Assembly: GCF_016714275.1 (NCBI RefSeq)
Contig: NZ_JADJNP010000001.1
Coordinates: forward strand, 806,001-870,000
Length of the DNA: 64,000 nucleotides
Reading direction: 5' to 3'
From: Tessaracoccus sp.
GTDB taxonomy: Bacteria > Actinomycetota > Actinomycetes > Propionibacteriales > Propionibacteriaceae
Position 1 is the stretch's first letter, and each line of letters begins with the position of its first letter. Shown here in pieces: positions 59,079-64,000 of the stretch. The notes below the pieces were generated by a model, which made no database searches, was not told where the DNA came from, and was given only the letters and a program-made list of their open reading frames with translations. The position numbers and the translations under genes are program-made.

Positions 59079-60183
59079 CGCTGCGCCACCCGAGCCACCT
59101 GCATCGGGTGCCGTACTGGTTGAGGGGACGGAAGTAGAAACCCCACCACCTGCCGCCGTGAAACGCCGCCGAGCCGCCCGAGGAAGCTTGATCTTCCTCG
59201 GCAAACGCCTCACGACGTACATCATCGTCGGCATCATCAGCGTGATCCTCAACTTCGCACTACCGCGCTTCATGCCCGGCGACCCCGCCACCCAGCTGAT
59301 CCGCGACATCACCAACAAGACCGGTGCGCCGCCCAGCGAGTTCCAGATGCAGCTGATCAAGGCCCGGTACGGCGATCCTGATCGCTCACTGATCCTGCAG
59401 TTCATCGACTACAGCAAGCAGTTGCTGCAAGGCGATCTGGGACGCTCGGCACAGTACTTCCCGATCCCGGTCACTGAGCTGATCGGACAGGCGCTTCCCT
59501 GGACGCTCTACCTGGCCGTCGGCTCAACGATCCTGGGATGGATCATCGGCACCTATCTCGGCGCGCGCCTCGGCTGGAGGCCGGGTCGCACGCTCGACTC
59601 CATCGTCACACCGCTGTCGATGTTCTTCTCCTCGATCCCCGCCTTCTGGCTGGGCCTCCTTATCGTCTGGTACTTCGCCTACGCCAAGGGATGGTTCCCC
59701 AACCAGGGCGCCTACGACAACGCGCTGGAGATCAACCTGCTCGACCCGGCCTTCCTGTGGTCGGTTGTGCTGCACTCGGTGCTGCCGTTCTTCACGCTGG
59801 TCCTGGTCGGCTTCGCCGGCTGGCTGTTCTCGATGCGCAACATGATGATCACCACGGTCAACGAGGACTACGTGCAGCTCGCCCGCGCCAAGGGCCTGAG
59901 CCAAAGCCGCGTCCGCAACCGGTACGCCGCGCGCAACGCGCTGCTGCCGAACTTCACCGGCCTGGCACAGCGCATCGGTGGCTCACTGACCGCCGTGATC
60001 CTGGCCGAGACCGTGTTCATCTACCCCGGCGTCGGCTCGCTGCTCTCCGGCGCGCAGAGCGCCCGGGACTACCCCGTCATGCAGGGCATCATGATGATCG
60101 TCATCTTCATGGTGCTGCTGTTCAACTTCATCGCCGACTCTGTGTACGTCGTGCTCGATCCGCGAACGAGGGAGGTGCACTGA
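59071..60183 (+). CDS. peptide/oligosaccharide ABC permease, DppB/OppB type
   Basis: 370 residues. A Pro/Ala/Glu-rich cytoplasmic N-terminus of about 40 residues, longer than usual, precedes six TM segments (first about 47-66). The family loop is NEDYVQLARAKGLSQSRVRNRYAARNALLPN. The pattern PGDPATQLIRDITNK after TM1 is typical of this permease type. It starts at the ATG at 59071. First gene of a five-gene importer; the next start is 2 nt after the stop. Opp-type importers also carry oligosaccharides in other bacteria, which fits the neighbouring glycosidases. Confidence 0.9.
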   Translation: MSSAAPPEPPASGAVLVEGTEVETPPPAAVKRRRAARGSLIFLGKRLTTYIIVGIISVILNFALPRFMPGDPATQLIRDITNKTGAPPSEFQMQLIKARYGDPDRSLILQFIDYSKQLLQGDLGRSAQYFPIPVTELIGQALPWTLYLAVGSTILGWIIGTYLGARLGWRPGRTLDSIVTPLSMFFSSIPAFWLGLLIVWYFAYAKGWFPNQGAYDNALEINLLDPAFLWSVVLHSVLPFFTLVLVGFAGWLFSMRNMMITTVNEDYVQLARAKGLSQSRVRNRYAARNALLPNFTGLAQRIGGSLTAVILAETVFIYPGVGSLLSGAQSARDYPVMQGIMMIVIFMVLLFNFIADSVYVVLDPRTREVH

Positions 60184-60184
60184 C

Positions 60185-61120
60185 ATGCTCAAGCGATTCC
60201 TCTCCCTTGGCAAGGTGCAGGTCGGTCTCGCCATCATGGCGGTCTTCATCCTGGTGGCGATCTTCGGCCAATGGTTCACCGACTCCGTGCTGGGCATGTC
60301 CCCGCAGGACGTGGACTACGCTGCGATCGGCGGCACTCCGCCGGACTCCACTCACTGGCTGGGCACAACCAGCCAAGGCCAGGACGTCTTCGCCTGGATG
60401 ATGTACGGCACCCGTACGTCGATCCTTGTCGGTTTCGCCTCAGCCATCATCGGCACGGTCCTCACCGTCGTGATCGGCGCGTGGGCCGGATTCTCCGGCG
60501 GCCGGATGGACCGTTTCCTGAACGGCTTCATCCTGGTGTTCAGCAACTTCCCGGTGTTCGCACTGCTGTTCATCATCGCCGCGGCCTTCCAGAACGCGAA
60601 CTGGCTGATCGTCGCCGTCGTCATCGGCTGCGTGGAATGGGCCGGTGGCGCACGCCAGATCCGCGCCCAGGCGATGAGCTTGCGCGGACGCGACTTCACC
60701 ACGGCACTGCGAACCGTGGGTGAATCGAACGCCAGGATCATCCTGTCCGAGGCGATGCCTCACCTGCTCGGCGTCATCTCCCCGATGTTCCTCGGCCTGA
60801 TCGCCGCTGGCGTGAACATGCAGGCCGCGCTCGCCTTCCTGGGCATCGGCAACCCGTCAGAGCCCTCGTGGGGTCTGATGATCAACTGGGCGATGACCCA
60901 GAACGCCCTGTTCCGTGGCCAGTGGTGGTGGTTCGTGCCGCCCGGCCTCGCCCTGGCCCTTATCGGTTTCGCAACCACCATGATCAACTTTGGTCTCGAC
61001 GAGATCACCAACCCGACGCTGTCTACCAAGCGGATGAAGCTGATGAACAAGTTCCTCAAGGAGAAGAAGGTTCGCGACCAGGCGCGCCGTGAAGCCGCCG
61101 CGGAAGGGGTGAGTGCCTGA
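60185..61120 (+). CDS. peptide/oligosaccharide ABC permease, DppC/OppC type
   Basis: 311 residues, first TM about 11-30, then a periplasmic loop with the family pattern HWLGTTSQGQDVFAWMMYGTRTS, and five more TM segments. EAA-type loop: RDFTTALRTVGESNARIILSEAMPHLL. The C-terminal tail is unusually basic and helical (LMNKFLKEKKVRDQARREA). The stop overlaps the ATPase start by one base (TGATG). Partner of the DppB-type subunit. Confidence 0.9.
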   Translation: MLKRFLSLGKVQVGLAIMAVFILVAIFGQWFTDSVLGMSPQDVDYAAIGGTPPDSTHWLGTTSQGQDVFAWMMYGTRTSILVGFASAIIGTVLTVVIGAWAGFSGGRMDRFLNGFILVFSNFPVFALLFIIAAAFQNANWLIVAVVIGCVEWAGGARQIRAQAMSLRGRDFTTALRTVGESNARIILSEAMPHLLGVISPMFLGLIAAGVNMQAALAFLGIGNPSEPSWGLMINWAMTQNALFRGQWWWFVPPGLALALIGFATTMINFGLDEITNPTLSTKRMKLMNKFLKEKKVRDQARREAAAEGVSA

Positions 61121-62211
61121 TGAGCGCGACCCCCGCGACGATCGAGACCGAACAGGACATCCTACGCCGGCTCGAAACCTCTCCTGTCCTCCTTGACGTG
61201 CGTGGCCTCTGCGTCGACTACGTCACCGAAGGCGGCAACATCCGTGCTTGCGACGACATCAACCTGGTGCTGAAGCGGGGCGAGATCCTCGGCGTCGCCG
61301 GCGAGTCCGCGAGCGGAAAGTCGACCCTCCTCAACGCGCTGGGGCGGCTGCAGCGGATGCCCGCGGCCACGGCTGACGGCGAGATCTGGTTTCACGCCAG
61401 CGATGGGCGTCCCGCCGTCGATCTGGCCACGCTGGAAGAAGAGGAGCTGATCCCTTACCGCTGGACCGACATCTCGATCGTGATGCAGTCGGCGATGGCT
61501 TCGCTCAACCCGGTGATCCGGCTCGGCGAGCAGTTCATCGACGTCATCCAGGCGCACTCCCCCGAGGTGAGTGAGTCCGATGCACGCGACCGGGCAGCCA
61601 CCCTCCTCGAGATGGTGGGCATCGCGGCCGACCGGCTGACGGCCTTCCCTTTCCAGCTCTCCGGCGGCATGCAGCAGCGAGCGCTGATCGCGTTGTCGCT
61701 GGTCTGCGATCCAGACTTGGTCCTGATGGACGAGCCGACCACCGCAGTGGACGTCGTGATGCAGCGCCAGATCCTGGACCACGTGCTCGCGGCTCAAGCG
61801 AAGCTCGGCTTCGCGATCGTGTTCGTCACCCACGACCTGTCCCTGCTCCTTGAGATCTCGGACCGGATCGCGATCATGTATGGCGGCAAGATCGTCGAGT
61901 TGGGCACCGCGACGCGGTTGCATCACGACGCGAAGCACCCGTATACGCGTGCCCTGCGTCGCTCCTTCCCGCCGCTCACCGAGCCCGTGCGGCGCCTGAC
62001 GGGTATCCCCGGCTCGCCGCCTGACCTGCTGAGCCTGCCGCCGGGTTGTGCATTCTCACCGCGCTGCGAAGTGGCGATGAAGGTCTGCCACGAGCGCGTT
62101 CCCGAACTGCGCGACATTCCCGGGGGTCGGAGCGCCTGTTTCCTGACCAACGGCGAGCTCCCCGCCGAACTGCTCGAAGCCAAGGAGATCACCGATGTCG
62201 AACAGCAGTGA
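61120..62211 (+). CDS. peptide/oligosaccharide ABC ATPase, DppD/OppD type
   Basis: 363 residues. Walker A GESASGKST (Ala where most relatives have Gly, still within G-x4-GKS), signature LSGGMQQRALIALSL, Walker B DPDLVLMDEPTTAVD, His switch FVTHDLSLLLEISD. The C-terminal oligopeptide-transporter motif has cysteines (PPGCAFSPRCEVAMKVCHE), which in DppD/F-type ATPases can hold an iron-sulfur cluster. The 3' end overlaps the next gene by 17 nt. Confidence 0.92.
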   Translation: MSATPATIETEQDILRRLETSPVLLDVRGLCVDYVTEGGNIRACDDINLVLKRGEILGVAGESASGKSTLLNALGRLQRMPAATADGEIWFHASDGRPAVDLATLEEEELIPYRWTDISIVMQSAMASLNPVIRLGEQFIDVIQAHSPEVSESDARDRAATLLEMVGIAADRLTAFPFQLSGGMQQRALIALSLVCDPDLVLMDEPTTAVDVVMQRQILDHVLAAQAKLGFAIVFVTHDLSLLLEISDRIAIMYGGKIVELGTATRLHHDAKHPYTRALRRSFPPLTEPVRRLTGIPGSPPDLLSLPPGCAFSPRCEVAMKVCHERVPELRDIPGGRSACFLTNGELPAELLEAKEITDVEQQ

Positions 62212-63295
62212 GACGGGAGTCGCGATGCGACCGGAGCAGACCGACCAGGTACCCGTGCTAGAGGCACGCAACGTGTGCCTCTACTTCAACGGCACCGACA
62301 ACGACGGGCATCCCGTCACCATTCGGGCGCTGGACGGGGTGAACCTGAAGCTGTATCGCGGCCAGATCCAGGCGTTGGTCGGCGAGTCCGGCTCGGGCAA
62401 GACAACCATCGCACGGCTGTTCGCGCTGATCTACAAGGCGACCAGTGGCGAGTTGCTGCACGACGGCAAGCCGATCCGCGTGCGTGGCTCTCGCGCGACG
62501 CGCGCCTACTACCGCGATGTCCAGCTCGTCTACCAGGACCCGTTCGCCTCGCTGAACGGGCTGAAGAAGATCAGGACCATCATCGGGCGCGTGGTGAAGA
62601 TCCACTTCCCGCGGCTGTCCATGCGCCAGAACGCCGAGCGCACCGAGGAGCTGCTCACGAGGGTGAACATGACCCCGACGAGCCGATACCTCGACCGCTA
62701 TCCGACCGACATGTCCGGCGGTCAGCGGCAGAGAATCGCGATCGCCCGCAGCCTCGCGGTCAACCCCGGCGTGCTGCTCGCGGACGAGCCGACGTCGATG
62801 CTGGATGCCTCGATCCGACTCGACGTGCTGAACCTCTTCAAGGACCTGCGCACGGACGAGAACGTGTCGGTGCTGTATATCACCCACGACATCGCCAGCG
62901 CCCGATACCTGTCGGACAGGATCAGCGTGATGTACGGCGGCAAGATCGTCGAGTCGGGTCCCACCGAGGACATCATCGAGCACCCGGTACATCCCTACAC
63001 CAAACTGCTGCTCAACGCGGCTCCCGACCCGGCGCGGTACAAGGGTTCGGGCAAGCCGACCCATGAGCCGATCACCGACGCCCGGCCCGTCGACACCTCT
63101 CAGGAGGTCGTCGGCTGCCGCTTCGCGCCACGCTGTCCCATCGCGACCGCGCGTTGCACCAGCCAGGCGCTGCCGACGTTCGCCGACGCCGACGGCCTGC
63201 GTCTGGCGCAGTGCTGGGCGGCCGAGGAAGTGCCCGGGTTCCGCCGTGTCGACCTACCCGACCCCGCCGCCAGCCTGAACGCGAAGCGCGGCTAG
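62195..63295 (+). CDS. peptide/oligosaccharide ABC ATPase, DppF/OppF type
   Basis: 366 residues from the ATG at 62195, which lies inside the end of the previous gene; an in-frame ATG at 62225 is an alternative. Walker A GESGSGKTT, Q-loop VYQDPFASLNG, signature MSGGQRQRIAIARSL, Walker B GVLLADEPTSMLD, His switch ITHDIASARYLSD, and the C-terminal Cys motif CRFAPRCPIATARC. Second ATPase of the heterodimer. Confidence 0.92.
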   Translation: MSNSSETGVAMRPEQTDQVPVLEARNVCLYFNGTDNDGHPVTIRALDGVNLKLYRGQIQALVGESGSGKTTIARLFALIYKATSGELLHDGKPIRVRGSRATRAYYRDVQLVYQDPFASLNGLKKIRTIIGRVVKIHFPRLSMRQNAERTEELLTRVNMTPTSRYLDRYPTDMSGGQRQRIAIARSLAVNPGVLLADEPTSMLDASIRLDVLNLFKDLRTDENVSVLYITHDIASARYLSDRISVMYGGKIVESGPTEDIIEHPVHPYTKLLLNAAPDPARYKGSGKPTHEPITDARPVDTSQEVVGCRFAPRCPIATARCTSQALPTFADADGLRLAQCWAAEEVPGFRRVDLPDPAASLNAKRG

Positions 63296-63399
63296 GACGA
63301 GCCTATGAGACCTGACCGCAGCAGACACCTTCTTCATCCACAGACCCACCCTTCCGCAGCGAGGACTCGCCCGCTGCACGACCTTCCAAGGAGAGACGC

Positions 63400-64000
63400 A
63401 TGACCCAACACAGAATTCAGACCACCTTCGGGCGGCGGACCCTGCTGACCGGAGCGGGCCTCGTGACCGCCACCGCGGCGCTGGCCGCCTGCGGGAACAA
63501 CAACAACCAGTCCGGCGGACCCTCTGGCGGCCCGACGACCGGTGCCGCGCCGGTGAACACCGCCGGCACGATCGACAACGACGGCGTGCTCACCATCGGC
63601 GCAGCTGTCGCCACGTCGAACGTCTTCCCGCAGAACTTCAACGTGTTCGGCGGCGGCGACTCCGCACCCGGCAACGCGCTGTTCTGGGAGACCCTCTTCC
63701 GGATCTCGTCCCAGAACGGCTCCGAACTGGTGCCCAACCTCGCCGAGTCGGTCGTGTACTCGGAAGACGGCAAGGTCGCCACTTACACCCTACGCCAGGG
63801 CGTCACCTGGAACGACGGCAAGCCGTTCACCTCCAAGGACGTGGCCTTCACCTACGGCTTCATCTTCGAAGAGCCGAACCCGGAGCCCCGGGAGGACGGC
63901 ACGTACGCCTGGCTGGCCAAGGCGATCGAGGCCCCTGACGAGCACACGGTCATCATCACCTACAACGAGCCCCAGTTCGTCGAGGACCTGCCGCTTTCGC
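63400..64000 (+). CDS. family 5 substrate-binding lipoprotein, C-terminus outside window
   Basis: About 200 residues are in the window. Start ATG at 63400 behind AAGGAGAG. The signal peptide has a twin-arginine-like RRTLLTGAGLVTATA followed by the lipobox LAACG, so a Tat or Sec lipoprotein. An Asn/Gly-rich linker follows (NNNNQSGGPSGGPTTG). The mature part starts GVLTIGAAVATSNVFPQNF, with the family 5 blocks LVPNLAESVVYSEDGKVATYTL and VTWNDGKPFTSKDVAFTYGF. It is the ligand-binding part of the importer; peptide versus glycan cannot be told from sequence. Confidence 0.9.
   Translation, partial: MTQHRIQTTFGRRTLLTGAGLVTATAALAACGNNNNQSGGPSGGPTTGAAPVNTAGTIDNDGVLTIGAAVATSNVFPQNFNVFGGGDSAPGNALFWETLFRISSQNGSELVPNLAESVVYSEDGKVATYTLRQGVTWNDGKPFTSKDVAFTYGFIFEEPNPEPREDGTYAWLAKAIEAPDEHTVIITYNEPQFVEDLPLS

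Overview
The window is high-GC DNA with short intergenic gaps, GTG and TTG starts and 1-4 nt gene overlaps. Together with its gene content (LCP cell-wall ligase, MprAB-like two-component pair, single-chain acyl-CoA carboxylase, HelR-type ATPase, LPxTG-like motif) this points to a chromosomal segment of an actinobacterium, probably a Propionibacteriaceae-type organism; the family placement is inference. No tRNA, rRNA, CRISPR array, phage module or replication origin was seen.

Layout. 1-3.25 kb: a leftward 2-oxoacid dehydrogenase operon (E1alpha, E1beta, truncated E2). 3.4-7.3 kb: a secreted 5'-nucleotidase, argF and a low-molecular-weight protein tyrosine phosphatase. 7.3-14.1 kb: an insertion-sequence cluster. 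A wecB gene is split by an IS3-type element. Beside it an IS630-type element has been entered by an rve-type IS, which was entered in turn by an IS256-type element with a clean 8-bp duplication. 14.6-29.8 kb: housekeeping and regulatory genes (LCP protein, MprAB-like pair, SorC regulator with a zinc dehydrogenase, Hsp15-like S4 protein, SDR, ilvE, MFS transporter, mannose-isomerase-like AGE enzyme, class I fumarase). 30.1-33.3 kb: a MacB-like ABC module with an anchored extracellular protein. 33.3-39.3 kb: a fructoside system (LacI regulator, GH32, CUT1-type ABC importer). 39.6-45.1 kb: an 1,826-residue eukaryote-like single-chain acyl-CoA carboxylase. 45.1-47.6 kb: a helR gene behind a rifamycin-associated-element-like palindrome and lying between copies of a dispersed repeat. 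48.1-64 kb: a glycan locus (GH38, GH5-like, GH92, GH18-GH20 fusion) followed by a peptide/oligosaccharide-type ABC importer that runs off the right end.

How it fits together. None of the four glycosidases at 48-58 kb shows a signal peptide. Their activities match what is needed to take apart an imported N-glycan: alpha-mannosidases, a candidate beta-mannosidase, and a chitobiose-cleaving GH18 with a hexosaminidase GH20. The adjacent Opp/Dpp-type transporter could bring in the glycan or glycopeptide, and the AGE isomerase at 25 kb could send free mannose to fructose. The fructoside cluster is self-contained, with its own regulator and a perfect palindrome before the transporter operon.

Dispersed repeats are the other theme. 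A 163-bp (and one 91-bp) element at three places has CTAGTG ends that resemble the IS630-type element in this window, suggesting it is moved in trans. A second family forms about 75-bp hairpins. A third is a 172-bp element with 27-bp inverted ends, partial copies of which flank helR and follow the fumarase gene. These elements supply the stop codons of the LCP and SDR genes and the last 24 codons of helR.
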